Origin: Thalassotalea sp. PP2-459
Lineage (GTDB): Bacteria > Pseudomonadota > Gammaproteobacteria > Enterobacterales > Alteromonadaceae
Assembly: GCF_001913705.1 (NCBI RefSeq)
Contig: NZ_MKQD01000042.1
Coordinates: 1-38,918 of the forward strand
Reading direction: 5' to 3'
DNA: 38,918 nucleotides
The notes under the pieces were generated by a model that ran no database searches, had not been told where the DNA came from, and saw nothing but the letters and a program-made list of their open reading frames with translations. How positions within the stretch are numbered: position 1 is the stretch's first letter; the number at the start of each line of letters is the position of its first letter. Shown here in pieces: positions 27,527 through 37,633 of this stretch. Both the position numbers and the translations under genes were made by a program.

Positions 27527-28408
27527 TTAAACCTTAAGTTGCGCAATAAAAAATGGAATAAAATCATCAGCAACTCGAGATAATCCACGCCCTTCAAGAT
27601 GTAATAAACTCACATTGAATGACAGTTGTGGCTCAAATGACGCATAACCTATTTCATCCGACATATTACCCATAGCAGTATATTTATCTACGACACAGAC
27701 TCCACTGCCTTTTGCGACCATTCTAGCTGCGATAAAATAAGTATGTACCTTAATCGTAGATGGTAGTGTTACATCTTCTTCCATAATACGTTTCCACAAT
27801 AAATCTCCCAACGGGCCACTATCACTAATATCAATAAACGTATGCTCAGCTAGTTGTGTTAACGATAACGCTGATGGGCAATTAGGAAATAGTGTTTTTG
27901 GGTACATAACCACAAGCTCAGAATTTGCACATTCTTTAAATGTAATTCCTGCAAGTGTTGGCGGTGAAAACAATATTGCAAAATCGCACTTATGTTCAAA
28001 TAATGCTTTAGTAACTTCATCGTTATGTACCGTTTGTATGGTAAAGTTAACTTTTGGATGCTTGGCCTGAAACTCAGTAATTGCGCTGGGCAACACATCA
28101 AAACCTAATGCTGGAGTTACCCCGATACTAATGTTACCAAAGTCGGTTTTTTTTATATTTTCAGCAGTATTTCTAATTGAGCGCATTTGCTGATAAATCT
28201 TATCTACTTCTCCAAATAATAATTCAGCTTCATTTGTAGGGACCAAACGCCCTTTTACTCTTTCAAATAAATAAAAGCCAAGTTGCATTTCAGCATGTGA
28301 TAACACTTTACTCACCGAAGGTTGTGATACATGTAAAATTTTAGCGGCATTCGTAATAGAACCAGTTGTATAAATTGCATGGAAAATTTCAATATGTCTA
28401 AGTCTCAT
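27527..28408 (-). CDS. dgcR: LysR-family regulator, probable DgcR
   Basis: 293 aa. N-terminal HTH (RHIEIFHAIYTTGSITNAAKIL, then HVSQPSVSKVLSHAE and LGFYLFERVKGRLVPT) followed by a two-lobe effector domain beginning ISIGVTPALGFDVLPSAI. Unusually, it lies between the carrier gene (20 bp) and dgcN (181 bp), in the same direction rather than divergent. In Pseudoalteromonas a LysR regulator, DgcR, activates dgcN-dgcA; position supports the same role here. AGGTGA lies 4-5 nt before the ATG. The effector is presumably D-Glu or a derivative (inference). Confidence 0.82.
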   Translation of the reverse strand: MRLRHIEIFHAIYTTGSITNAAKILHVSQPSVSKVLSHAEMQLGFYLFERVKGRLVPTNEAELLFGEVDKIYQQMRSIRNTAENIKKTDFGNISIGVTPALGFDVLPSAITEFQAKHPKVNFTIQTVHNDEVTKALFEHKCDFAILFSPPTLAGITFKECANSELVVMYPKTLFPNCPSALSLTQLAEHTFIDISDSGPLGDLLWKRIMEEDVTLPSTIKVHTYFIAARMVAKGSGVCVVDKYTAMGNMSDEIGYASFEPQLSFNVSLLHLEGRGLSRVADDFIPFFIAQLKV

Positions 28409-28428
28409 GATTCACCTATATCAAAATG

Positions 28429-30150
28429 TTACGCAAAAATTAACACGCAAGCTGTCCATAAAGTGGCGGCAAGTGACGCTGCGAATGTTGCTGGAACTAT
28501 TTGAGACTTGACATGATCCATTAAGTCGCAACCTGTTGTCATCGAACTTAAAATGGTGGTATCAGAGATAGGCGAACACTGATCGCCATAAATGCTGCCA
28601 TTTAAAACGGTTGCAAAGCAAATCATCATAAACAGTTCTGGGTTGGCTAACATTTGGCTTTCACCAATCGCCCAAGCAAGTGGCATTGCTAATGGAAAAG
28701 CAATGGCGTAAGTGCCCCAACTTGTGCCGGTTGAAAAAGCAATTATCATGGTAATTAATTGTAATGTTATAGGAAGTAACCAGTATGGTAATTGTTCACC
28801 AAGTAATGATACAAGGTACAAACCGCCGCCTATTTCTTTACTAATAAAGCCAATAATCACCGCTAGCATCAAAATTACCGACGCTACAACAACACCTTTT
28901 AATCCATTACCAAAGCCATCAATAACATTCATCAGTGACATACCCTTAGCTAACGCCATCAACACCGACAATACTAAAGCAGCACCAAAAGCCCAATTTA
29001 CCTTTGGAGTGCCCATAAAAATAAAGGTAAGAATAGCCGTCAATATTAAGGTAACTAAAGGTAAAATAAACTCTAAATAGTGTGAGTGATAACCTTTTGG
29101 CACATCACAGGTTTGTAATTCTTTAGCGCTTAGCGGTTTAGCACCTGGCGCATCTAACTGCCCAGTGGTATTAGCTCTCACATGCGCTTCTTTAATTCGT
29201 CTACCAGAAAAAGTCGTAATATTTAAACTTAGCAGTAACGTACCAAGCACAGCAAAAATGCCATAAAAACTAAACGGAACGCTACTAAAAAAGAACGCAA
29301 TTCTGTCAGCCTCCGTTGCTAAGAAGCTGACCCCAGGCACAAAGATCAACGCTTGTACGTAAGCAGGCCAAGCATTAAAAGCCATTACAGCGGCGATAGG
29401 CGAAGCAGTTGAGTCAACAATATAACTCATTTCTTCATGGCTCACTTTTGCTTTGTCAGCAAGCGGGCGTACGGTAGTACCAACAAGTACTGTACTCATA
29501 GTGCCCCCTTGAAACAATAAAACGCCAAGGATCCACGACACCACTTTTGCAGAGCGCTGACCTCGAACAAATTTTTCAGTCATCATGTTAGCAAACGCTT
29601 GTGCTGCACCCGTTTTTGACCAGATCCCTAGCAAACCACCGAGCAACCATAAGTATAAAAGTAATAATGCCGCGGTACCTTGTTGAGCAAGGTTTGGAAT
29701 GAGCACACTGTCTGTAATATCGTACTCCCCTAACATTAACGCACCACTCACAATCCCTGAGAAAAGAGCGGTTAAAGGTTCTCGAGTAATTAAACACAAT
29801 ACAATCGTAAGAAATGCAGGCAGTAACGACCACAAGCCAAAATGAAACGCAGGTTTTAACTGTTGCAATTGACCGTTTTCTTTCTCAACCCATTGTTGAG
29901 TTAATGCAGGGGAATCAACTTTATTAAGGTTGGCTTGATTCAGTGGTGATAAATCGTAAGGCACCACATCGGTAATTATGATTTCCTCACCTTTATATTT
30001 ATAAGCTGATTTCCCTTTATCCGATTGATAAATATCATAAATATATGATTGTTCAAGCCATGTTTTATCAACATAAAGGTTTACATATTGTGCAAAACAT
30101 AGCCCGACTACCAAGATAAAAAAGGCCATTACATTTTTGTTTATTGTCAT
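28429..30150 (-). CDS. NhaC-family Na+/H+ antiporter-like carrier, probable amino acid or peptide permease
   Basis: 573 aa. One N-terminal helix and about 75 polar residues (probably periplasmic, [20 protein letters not shown]...) precede a bundle of about 11 helices of the NhaC/ion-transporter superfamily. These contain [42 protein letters not shown] and [18 protein letters not shown], and [20 protein letters not shown]. Members of this superfamily annotated as antiporters often turn out to move amino acids. Location in the D-Glu locus suggests uptake of D-Glu or short peptides coupled to sodium. That substrate is inferred, not seen. Only a weak ribosome-binding sequence precedes the ATG. 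Confidence 0.75.
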   Translation of the reverse strand: MTINKNVMAFFILVVGLCFAQYVNLYVDKTWLEQSYIYDIYQSDKGKSAYKYKGEEIIITDVVPYDLSPLNQANLNKVDSPALTQQWVEKENGQLQQLKPAFHFGLWSLLPAFLTIVLCLITREPLTALFSGIVSGALMLGEYDITDSVLIPNLAQQGTAALLLLYLWLLGGLLGIWSKTGAAQAFANMMTEKFVRGQRSAKVVSWILGVLLFQGGTMSTVLVGTTVRPLADKAKVSHEEMSYIVDSTASPIAAVMAFNAWPAYVQALIFVPGVSFLATEADRIAFFFSSVPFSFYGIFAVLGTLLLSLNITTFSGRRIKEAHVRANTTGQLDAPGAKPLSAKELQTCDVPKGYHSHYLEFILPLVTLILTAILTFIFMGTPKVNWAFGAALVLSVLMALAKGMSLMNVIDGFGNGLKGVVVASVILMLAVIIGFISKEIGGGLYLVSLLGEQLPYWLLPITLQLITMIIAFSTGTSWGTYAIAFPLAMPLAWAIGESQMLANPELFMMICFATVLNGSIYGDQCSPISDTTILSSMTTGCDLMDHVKSQIVPATFAASLAATLWTACVLIFA

Positions 30151-30208
30151 AATTTAATCTTATTTATTTTTAAAAGACATCATCAATAAAATCTCCACAT
30201 TTCAAATC

Positions 30209-30242
30209 AGAAAGCCTTACTCGTTTTTTAATAAGGCTTTCT
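30209..30242 (-). terminator. Strong hairpin after the M14 peptidase gene
   Basis: AGAAAGCCTTA / TAAGGCTTTCT, perfect 11-bp arms with a 12-nt loop, directly after the M14 stop and before the carrier gene. There is no T-tract downstream on the minus strand, so it may attenuate expression or protect the mRNA rather than terminate fully. Confidence 0.55.
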
Positions 30243-30245
30243 ACA

Positions 30246-32828
30246 CTATTCAGCAGTGATACTACGTGGTTTTTCAAACAACTTGGAAAAAAACAAGCTA
30301 TTCATGAATAACTTTTCAGTTCCATAAAAATATCCTCTAAAATTAGGATCATCGCTAAAGACAATGACGCTACCTTGACCTAATCTTTGCCCTACTAACA
30401 TTGATTTTCCTGCTAACTGTTGTTGATTATCTGTTGAAGCAAACCCTGTTAATAGTGGTTCATCTGTTATCTTTACCACAGTCGCATAAGGGTTTTTAGG
30501 AGGTTCAAAGGCGAGTAGACCACTACGGTGACTCGCAATATATCTACTTGAATAGCCATAACCCAATGGGTGTGTGATATCTAAATCTCCAGCCATAACA
30601 GCACCACCAATAACGTCTTGTGCTTCTAACATAGACTTTTTAGCGTAATCTATACGCGACTTATTAGAACCTTTACCTCGATTAAACTTTACAGTTTTTA
30701 AGTTAAGCAACTGTTTTCCTGCCCATTTAGCGCCATCTCCGATACCAACTATAGTACCACCAGATTTAACCCAATTTGTTAGTTTGCTAGTAAGTGAAGT
30801 ACTGATATCAGAGTACTTACCATTAACCATAACAAGATGTGTATAATCAGCTAAAGCAACATTATTTAAACGCCATTTCTCAAGTAAAACGACAGGTATG
30901 CGCATACGTTTATCTAGTAAATGCCATACTTCACCTGCTTGATACTGAGACATACCAGGACCAATCACTAATAACACTTTTGGTAACGAAACTGGTGCGA
31001 TATTATTACTGCCTAAGTCCATCCCGGTACTTTGCGTATGTGAGCTATTAAGTGCATAAACAGGCACACCATCTTGTGCTGCTTGAGCCATTAATTGATG
31101 TAACTTAACTGGATTGCCTCCTCCCTGTGCACCAACATTAATAACCACACTACCACGTTTAAAAGTTTTAACGCCTTGTGCTGTCGATGCTTTAAATGCA
31201 CTATTTGCGATCCTAGGACGATACCCTTCGCTCAATACTTTATAAAGTACTTTAGGCGCATAATAATGACTCCAATCAAATGCATAAGCGACTGTAGCTT
31301 TAGTAACAGTAGGTTGAACTGGAAATTTAACCTTAATTGATTCATCAACATGATAGTTTTTACGTGTTAAAGGTTGATAAACAATGCCGAAAGCTAATGG
31401 CATTGTCCAACCTGACACATCATAAAAAGTGTTGTTTTCAAATTCAGTTACCTTAGAAAACAAACCTTTTACCATGCGGTAGCTCGCTTGGTTTACTTCA
31501 ACAATATAAGAGTGTTTAGCCTTGAAATGTATATCATTAAGGGCTAAATCTTTAATCAGCGGCTTAACCATGATTTGGTTACGTTCAAGTAATTGTAAAA
31601 AGTGAAACATTCTCGCTGGATCGTCAGGTGCGGTAAATACATATGCTTTTACTTTATCATCAGCAGCCATTTCTTTTGTTTGCGCTGCAAAGTGTTGCTG
31701 AAACTGTAATAATTCCTCTTTTTTATCGACAGCATTATTAAGTAACTCTAAACCAACATGATAATAGGTACGAATGTTATCTCTAAATGACAATAAACCG
31801 CGAGGAGTAGCTAACACACCGGCTGAGCTTGCTTGTTCAAACAATATGCCTAAGCTTCCATAAATATGCGGATATGTTGCCCCTTTACCTAAATAAAAGT
31901 TATCGTATGCTTCTTCATTAAAATAAGGCTCTGCTTGTTTATCTAAAAAATCCCTTGGTCCCTGAACAACATCACTTAATAAATTCATTGCTTTTTTATT
32001 TATAATCGGATGTATACGATCAGGTGCTCCTGGATGAAAATAAAACGATTTATAAGAACGCATTTCATGGAAGTCAGCAACGATATTAGGACGCCACTGG
32101 TGAAATTTTTTTACCCAACCGACAGGTTCAGGCTGTTGTTGAAGCATCCACTGACGGTTTAAATCAAACCAATAATGATTCGTTCTGCCAGAGGGCCAAG
32201 GTGAACCATGTAAAGCATGATTAGGATCACTAACCGTTGCTTGTGACGAATACCTTAGATTCCATGAAGCTTCTCGGCTATTTCCATCAGGGTTCATACT
32301 GGCAGTGAGTAAAATAACACTGTTATTTAATAGCCTGTCTATGTTTTCTCCTTCCGCGGCAGCTAAGTGATAGGCAATTGGAATAGCAGAATCATTAGAA
32401 CTGACTTCACCACCATGAACACCAAAATTAATCCAACTTATCACTGGCATATCAGCATCTGGTTTTATCTTTCCTTGCTGCAAACGTAAATGTTGGTTAC
32501 GTATGTTTGCTAAGTTTTTATGGTTTTCAATGGAAGTAATTGTCAGTGTTACGATAGGTCGCTTTTCATTACTGTAGCCTATGACCTCATAGTTAATACG
32601 TTTCGACTGTTCAGATAAATATTTAAAATAAGCAATCATCCGATCATTGCGTACCATTTGATCGCCAAGGCGATGACCTAAAAAGCTACTTGGCGACTTA
32701 ATGGTTGAATCAAAAACAGTAGATTCATCAAAAATAGCATCAACTACTGGATTCGCGTAAGTATTATTTACGGTAGCAATTACACCACACGCTAAAACAA
32801 TAGTAATATATTCAAAAAAACGTTGCAT
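30246..32828 (-). CDS. Periplasmic M14-family zinc carboxypeptidase with C-terminal glutamine-amidotransferase-like domain
   Basis: 860 aa, signal peptide (MQRFFEYITIVLACGVIATVNNTYA-NP). Zinc ligands His and Glu in NFGVHGGEVSSND near residue 138, the substrate region MNPDGNSR and DLNRQW, the third ligand His in VADFHEMRSYKSF near residue 253, and the catalytic Glu in GILFEQASSAG near residue 333. The second half contains a GATase1/DJ-1-like Rossmann domain (LLVIGPGMSQYQAGEVW...WVKSGGTIVGIGDGAKW) without an obvious catalytic Cys. It overlaps the D-aminoacylase gene by one base (TAATG), so they are translationally coupled. The likely job is trimming peptides, perhaps peptidoglycan stem peptides, in the periplasm. 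Confidence 0.85.
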   Translation of the reverse strand: MQRFFEYITIVLACGVIATVNNTYANPVVDAIFDESTVFDSTIKSPSSFLGHRLGDQMVRNDRMIAYFKYLSEQSKRINYEVIGYSNEKRPIVTLTITSIENHKNLANIRNQHLRLQQGKIKPDADMPVISWINFGVHGGEVSSNDSAIPIAYHLAAAEGENIDRLLNNSVILLTASMNPDGNSREASWNLRYSSQATVSDPNHALHGSPWPSGRTNHYWFDLNRQWMLQQQPEPVGWVKKFHQWRPNIVADFHEMRSYKSFYFHPGAPDRIHPIINKKAMNLLSDVVQGPRDFLDKQAEPYFNEEAYDNFYLGKGATYPHIYGSLGILFEQASSAGVLATPRGLLSFRDNIRTYYHVGLELLNNAVDKKEELLQFQQHFAAQTKEMAADDKVKAYVFTAPDDPARMFHFLQLLERNQIMVKPLIKDLALNDIHFKAKHSYIVEVNQASYRMVKGLFSKVTEFENNTFYDVSGWTMPLAFGIVYQPLTRKNYHVDESIKVKFPVQPTVTKATVAYAFDWSHYYAPKVLYKVLSEGYRPRIANSAFKASTAQGVKTFKRGSVVINVGAQGGGNPVKLHQLMAQAAQDGVPVYALNSSHTQSTGMDLGSNNIAPVSLPKVLLVIGPGMSQYQAGEVWHLLDKRMRIPVVLLEKWRLNNVALADYTHLVMVNGKYSDISTSLTSKLTNWVKSGGTIVGIGDGAKWAGKQLLNLKTVKFNRGKGSNKSRIDYAKKSMLEAQDVIGGAVMAGDLDITHPLGYGYSSRYIASHRSGLLAFEPPKNPYATVVKITDEPLLTGFASTDNQQQLAGKSMLVGQRLGQGSVIVFSDDPNFRGYFYGTEKLFMNSLFFSKLFEKPRSITAE

Positions 32829-34408
32829 TACTGAACCACCTTTGTATTTTTCCCCTGACGAATAGCCTGACCAGCCAGCTTACCGGTTAATTCACCTTGA
32901 GAAATAGCCAATTGACCATTAATGATCATCCATTCAACCCCTTCACTTAATTTTTCTGGATAGATATAGTCTGCTTTCGGAATAAATGTATTCGGATCAA
33001 AAATCACAATATCGGCAATATAACCCTCTTTCAGTTCACCGCGGTTAGAAAGCCCAAACGTTTTTGCGGTTAAAGAGCTACTTTTATTGATAAAATCTTG
33101 AGTAGTTAACCATCGTTTATCTAAAACAAATTCATGATATTTTTTAGAAAAAGAAGCATATTTTCTCGGATGTCCAGGGCTACCATCTGAAGATGTCATC
33201 ACCCATGGTTGTTGCATATATGCTTTAATGTCTTTTTCTGACATGTTAAAACTAGCAACTCTTGCATTACCATCAATAACAATTTTACGAGCGGCATCTA
33301 TTGGCGTCATATTCCATTCAATGGCAACTTCTGCCAGTGTTTTACCTCGTAAATTAGGTAAGTTTAAATCGGTAATTAATAACGATTCTGCACCACCCCT
33401 ACGCCGTAAATTTTCTTGCATCGCTACTTTAAGCGCTGGCCAGTTGTCTTCATTTTTAACACGTGCTATGTAGGTTGATTTATCACCCGCTAATACTTTC
33501 CTAGGCAACAAACTACCAGCAACGCTTGTGCCTGATGCTCGCCAAGGGTACTGATCAGCGGTTACATTAACGCCCATTTCACGTGCTTCATTTATCAAAT
33601 TGATGACACGTTCACTTTCACCCCATACATCCACACCTAACGCTTTTATATGGGCAACGTGTACTGGTAATTCTGCTTGTTTACCAATGGTAATGACTTC
33701 TTGAATCGCACTAACCAAACCAATACTGTAAGTGCTTTCATCACGAATATGACTATCGTAAATTCCGTTGTATTTCGCCGTTACCTTAGCTAAAGCAATC
33801 ACTTCTTCAGTAGTGGCATAATTGCCAGGGACATAATACAAGCCTGTTGACAACCCTAACGCACCTGCTTTCATGGCATCATCAACAATATTTTTCATTG
33901 ACACTAATTCATTCTCGGTTGGTGCCCGATTAGTTCGTCCCATAACCGCTTTACGCACTGCTCCATGGCCTATGTATAAGGCAACATTTGTTCCAATACC
34001 TTGTTGTTTATAGTGACTCAACGTATCGTTAACATTAATACTTCCGCCACCATCAACATTACAAAATACGGTACTTACACCTTGTGTTAAATAGTTTGCA
34101 TTAATATTAGGGACGTTATCATCCGAAAAGTCACTACAAGCATGAGTATGAGGGTCGATGAATCCTGGTGCAATAACCATATCTTGCGCATTGATAGTTT
34201 CTTTTGCAGAAATATTCGATGGCTTTTTCTCTTTTATGAAAATTATTTTCCCTTGATCAATGCCAATAGCTCCTTTAATCGCTGCATGTTCTGCCCCTTG
34301 ATAAATTGTATTCCCCGTTATAATCATATCAATGGTTGTTTCTTTACTACTACAACCTGTAAGGCTAGCAATAATAGTGACGAGTGCCGTTAATCGAGTT
34401 ATTGGCAT
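32828..34408 (-). CDS. Lipoprotein D-aminoacylase / N-acyl-D-amino-acid deacylase
   Basis: 526 aa. A lipoprotein signal (ALVTIIASLTGC-SSKE) places it in the periplasm, anchored by lipid; classical D-aminoacylases are cytosolic. Amidohydrolase features: PGFIDPHTHACSDF (HxH), a Cys in STVFCNVDGGG at the position of the D-aminoacylase zinc Cys, GLSTGLYYVPG, YDSHIRDES (His ligand), HVAHIKALG (His ligand) and MTSSDGSPGHPR (catalytic Asp). It hydrolyses N-acyl-D-amino acids or D-residue-containing dipeptides and could release D-Glu for DgcN. AGGA lies 8 nt before the ATG, 97 bp downstream of the TonB receptor gene, with a hairpin between. Confidence 0.85.
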   Translation of the reverse strand: MPITRLTALVTIIASLTGCSSKETTIDMIITGNTIYQGAEHAAIKGAIGIDQGKIIFIKEKKPSNISAKETINAQDMVIAPGFIDPHTHACSDFSDDNVPNINANYLTQGVSTVFCNVDGGGSINVNDTLSHYKQQGIGTNVALYIGHGAVRKAVMGRTNRAPTENELVSMKNIVDDAMKAGALGLSTGLYYVPGNYATTEEVIALAKVTAKYNGIYDSHIRDESTYSIGLVSAIQEVITIGKQAELPVHVAHIKALGVDVWGESERVINLINEAREMGVNVTADQYPWRASGTSVAGSLLPRKVLAGDKSTYIARVKNEDNWPALKVAMQENLRRRGGAESLLITDLNLPNLRGKTLAEVAIEWNMTPIDAARKIVIDGNARVASFNMSEKDIKAYMQQPWVMTSSDGSPGHPRKYASFSKKYHEFVLDKRWLTTQDFINKSSSLTAKTFGLSNRGELKEGYIADIVIFDPNTFIPKADYIYPEKLSEGVEWMIINGQLAISQGELTGKLAGQAIRQGKNTKVVQ

Positions 34409-34437
34409 GGCTTATTCCTATGTATATTAATAAAAGC

Positions 34438-34457
34438 AGAGCAACCTTAGTTGCTCT
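34438..34457 (-). terminator. Intercistronic hairpin between TonB receptor and D-aminoacylase genes
   Basis: AGAGCAAC-CTTA-GTTGCTCT, a perfect 8-bp stem with a 4-nt loop, followed on the minus strand by GCTTTTATTAAT. The short broken T-tract suggests partial termination, giving more receptor than enzyme transcript. Confidence 0.6.
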
Positions 34458-34505
34458 ATGATGACAAGGTTTTTAAATGATTTATCAATTAAATATAAAA
34501 AGTGA

Positions 34506-37505
34506 TTAATCAAAACTCATACTGAAACTTACATATAAATAACGACCTTCAATATTATGTAAACTTGCTTCATAGCCATATGTTTCATCTGCTAAAGGCG
34601 GCTCTTTATCAAAAATATTTCGCATACCTACACGAACTCTAGAACCTTCAAGCATACCTGAATCATAAATATATTGGCCATACAGATTAAACGTTAACCA
34701 GTTATCAACATGCCAGTAATCGCCAGTATCATTATGTACTGCACTGGTATCATAAAAATCACCAACATATTTGCCATATAAACCAGCCCCCCAGTTGTTG
34801 TAAGACCAAGATAAAGTACTGGTAGCTTGCCATTCTGGTCGACCATCTAATTTCACCAACTCCCCAACATCATCAAGTGTAATACCTAATGAGGCTAGTT
34901 TAGCGGATTCTCCATCAACACTTTGATAGGCTTTTAACAATTTAGCTGCATTGAATTTAAAATCAAAATCACCGTAACTCGTATTATTAAGACGATAATT
35001 AATACTTATATCAAGCCCTTCTGTTACGCGAGAATCGAGGTTTTCAAATAAACCGATTACTTCTGACATATCACCAACAGCCGTTAGCCCAGAGCCATTA
35101 AAAAACTCAATATCATCTGCTGTTGGCTGACTACGAATAACATTGTCATTACTACTACCATTTAATCGATAATAATAATCTAAATCAGCAATATTTTGAT
35201 ATGATCGAATGCCAATAAGATCTTCTTGTTCAATACGCCAAAAATCTGCCGTCAGTGTTAAGTTTTCCAACATTTCTGGTGTATAAACTAAACCAATACC
35301 GTAGTTATAATCATTTTCAGGCTTTAATTTAGCATTACCAAAACGAATATTAGAGACACTATCACTACTGCTACATTCACTTAAACTGCTGATATCACCT
35401 TTATTAATCTGCGCTTGGCAACGATAATAATCGGTAGGATAATTGACTCGTGAGGTTTGAGAAGTATGTAATTGTTCAAGGTTTGGTGCTCTAAAACCTT
35501 CAGAATAAGAACCACGAACCTGTAAACTCTCAGCAGGATACCAACTTAAAACAACTTTTGGTTTAAATACGCTACCAACATCATTATATTTCTCAAAGCG
35601 ACCTGCCACTTGAAAGCTCAATTCTTCAACTAATGGGACATCCATTGATGAATTCACCAGTGTGCCTGCAAATTCAACAAAAGCAGATGCTACATTCCTT
35701 GAACCGCTTGCATTAGGTTGGCCACTTGACCCCATAACGTCAGAAGCATAGGTTTTCCCGTTTACGCTATCAGTATATTTTATTTTACCGTTTAACCTGT
35801 CATCATATTGATTATCAAAGCTTTCATACCTCCACTCTGTACCTAATGCGACACCGACATCTCCACCGGGAAGCGAAAATAAAGAAGGCGTTGAAACTTT
35901 AAAGTCAATTAAACCTAGCTGTGTTTCACCAGTTCTGGTGATATCAATCAAAAAGCTATCAATGGTATCTTGAGAGTTACATTTCGCATTGCAGAAAGGA
36001 TTATAAGCTGAACTATCTTGTTTATTTACACTTTCTTGAAACAAACTTAAGCTGATACGATTATCAGTGTTATCAACCGTTTTAGCTTTTGAATATAATG
36101 CCGCTGAATCCCAACTCCACTCGCCAACATCTCCACGGGCTCCGCCTAACATACGGTAAGAAGTATTTTCCACGTTAATCTTACGTACACCAGCATCAAC
36201 AACTCGGTATGCATCAACTTTAATATCTAAACCACCATCGGGAATATCATACCCTGATAGTTGATTTACACCTGATCCTAACGGATTCCAATAAGCAGAA
36301 CTAGAAATAGTGACAGGTGCAGACGTTAACGTTGCTGTTTCACCACGTTGAGAATTAGATTCCGCACGATAATAGCCAAGCTCTCCATACAGCTCAACGT
36401 CATCGTTTAATTCATGATTGATAAAAACAAACGAATTTACACGTTCTGTTTCAGGTATTAATGTACGACTACCATTAGTATTATATGTTTGTGTATTAGT
36501 ACTTATACTACCACTATCAACACATAAACCATTTTCAAGTACGCATTGCTGATTACTATCAGTTGCATCAACATTTTCAATATGAAAACGACCTGCCGCA
36601 CTTGTTAACCCCTCAACTGCTTGGCTAGCATCAAAACGCCCCCATGGAGTTGTTGTAGAAGAGTTTCGAAAATTTGAGTCGCCTTCCCAACGTGTTCCTT
36701 CTACTAATGGACGAAGATCAGAGTTAGCAGAATAATTTCCTTCAGATGCCATCACCTCTGAACCTAAATAATAGTTAACCGAAGCCGTTACATTCGTTAG
36801 TCCATGATTTAAATCCCAACCTGCTAAACCATTTAAGTTAAGCTTTTCTCTACTAGTATTTTCTGATTGTCCATACTGAACATCAAACTTAAAACCACTA
36901 TAGTCTTTTCGTAATTGAGTATTCACAACGCCTGCTACAGCATCTGAGCCGTAAATAGCAGCAGCACCATCATGTAAAACCTCTACGGCACCTACACCCA
37001 TTACAGGGATAGAATTCATATTTACGGTTGTCACTGGAACAGAGTTTTCTGTTTGTGAACCAGGGTGTTGAACCAAGCGCCGACCATTTAATAAGACAAG
37101 CGTATTACCGGTTCCAATACTGCGAAGGTTAATTGAAGCAACATCGCCACGGGAAGCATAAACACCACTTACAACATCATTACCATTAAAGCTTACAGTG
37201 CCATTACTTGGTATGGATGCAAATAACTCGCTACCAGATGTGGCCCCTATGGCATCAATATCTTTTTCATCGATAATAGAAACTGGTAGTGCTCCCGTGA
37301 TTGTAGCTCCTTTGATCATGGTGCCAACCACACTAATCACTTCTACATCTTTATCGACTTTCTTTAGCGCTGGACTTATAACCTCACTTTCGTCTAATGG
37401 ATTCGTTTCTTCTGCGATTGCAGGTAACATTGTTGTCGTAAATGCAGATAATAAACACATGCTTATTTTATTTAATCGGTACTTCGTTTTCTTAGGTGCA
37501 AACAT
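34506..37505 (-). CDS. TonB-dependent outer-membrane receptor
   Basis: 999 aa. Signal peptide (MCLLSAFTTTMLPAIAEE, with a charged MFAPKKTKYRLNK extension) and a plug domain from about residue 55 (VISVVGTMIKGATITGALPVSIIDE..., NLRSIGTGNTLVLLNGRRLV, VEVLHDGAAAIYGSDAVAGVVN). A 22-strand barrel follows, with FRAPNLEQLH and the closing GRYLYVSFSMSFD. The plug matches the large peptide/oligosaccharide receptor group of Alteromonadales rather than siderophore receptors. Downstream peptidase and D-aminoacylase genes and the shared LysR-type palindrome 110 bp upstream imply uptake of D-amino-acid peptides or muropeptides. GGAG lies 7 nt before the ATG. Confidence 0.9.
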   Translation of the reverse strand: MFAPKKTKYRLNKISMCLLSAFTTTMLPAIAEETNPLDESEVISPALKKVDKDVEVISVVGTMIKGATITGALPVSIIDEKDIDAIGATSGSELFASIPSNGTVSFNGNDVVSGVYASRGDVASINLRSIGTGNTLVLLNGRRLVQHPGSQTENSVPVTTVNMNSIPVMGVGAVEVLHDGAAAIYGSDAVAGVVNTQLRKDYSGFKFDVQYGQSENTSREKLNLNGLAGWDLNHGLTNVTASVNYYLGSEVMASEGNYSANSDLRPLVEGTRWEGDSNFRNSSTTTPWGRFDASQAVEGLTSAAGRFHIENVDATDSNQQCVLENGLCVDSGSISTNTQTYNTNGSRTLIPETERVNSFVFINHELNDDVELYGELGYYRAESNSQRGETATLTSAPVTISSSAYWNPLGSGVNQLSGYDIPDGGLDIKVDAYRVVDAGVRKINVENTSYRMLGGARGDVGEWSWDSAALYSKAKTVDNTDNRISLSLFQESVNKQDSSAYNPFCNAKCNSQDTIDSFLIDITRTGETQLGLIDFKVSTPSLFSLPGGDVGVALGTEWRYESFDNQYDDRLNGKIKYTDSVNGKTYASDVMGSSGQPNASGSRNVASAFVEFAGTLVNSSMDVPLVEELSFQVAGRFEKYNDVGSVFKPKVVLSWYPAESLQVRGSYSEGFRAPNLEQLHTSQTSRVNYPTDYYRCQAQINKGDISSLSECSSSDSVSNIRFGNAKLKPENDYNYGIGLVYTPEMLENLTLTADFWRIEQEDLIGIRSYQNIADLDYYYRLNGSSNDNVIRSQPTADDIEFFNGSGLTAVGDMSEVIGLFENLDSRVTEGLDISINYRLNNTSYGDFDFKFNAAKLLKAYQSVDGESAKLASLGITLDDVGELVKLDGRPEWQATSTLSWSYNNWGAGLYGKYVGDFYDTSAVHNDTGDYWHVDNWLTFNLYGQYIYDSGMLEGSRVRVGMRNIFDKEPPLADETYGYEASLHNIEGRYLYVSFSMSFD

Positions 37506-37614
37506 TTTATTCTCCCTGAACTTCCATTATTTTAATGGTGATAATTTTATAGTTGTTTGCATGAATACACTGCACAATTATCAGCGTTGATACAATTGAC
37601 AAATAAAGTCAAAG

Positions 37615-37633
37615 GCATAACCAAGGGTTATGC
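37615..37633. promoter_or_regulatory. LysR-type operator upstream of the TonB receptor gene
   Basis: GCATAACCAAGGGTTATGC, a perfect palindrome with 8-bp arms. The core ATAAC-N5-GTTAT is the same as upstream of dgcN, and the distance to the start codon (about 110 bp) is also similar. Confidence 0.75.

Noticed and set aside
28429-30150. Annotating the NhaC-family protein as a housekeeping Na+/H+ antiporter
   Set aside because: Its position inside a D-amino-acid locus makes amino acid or peptide transport more likely; the ion coupling is left open.
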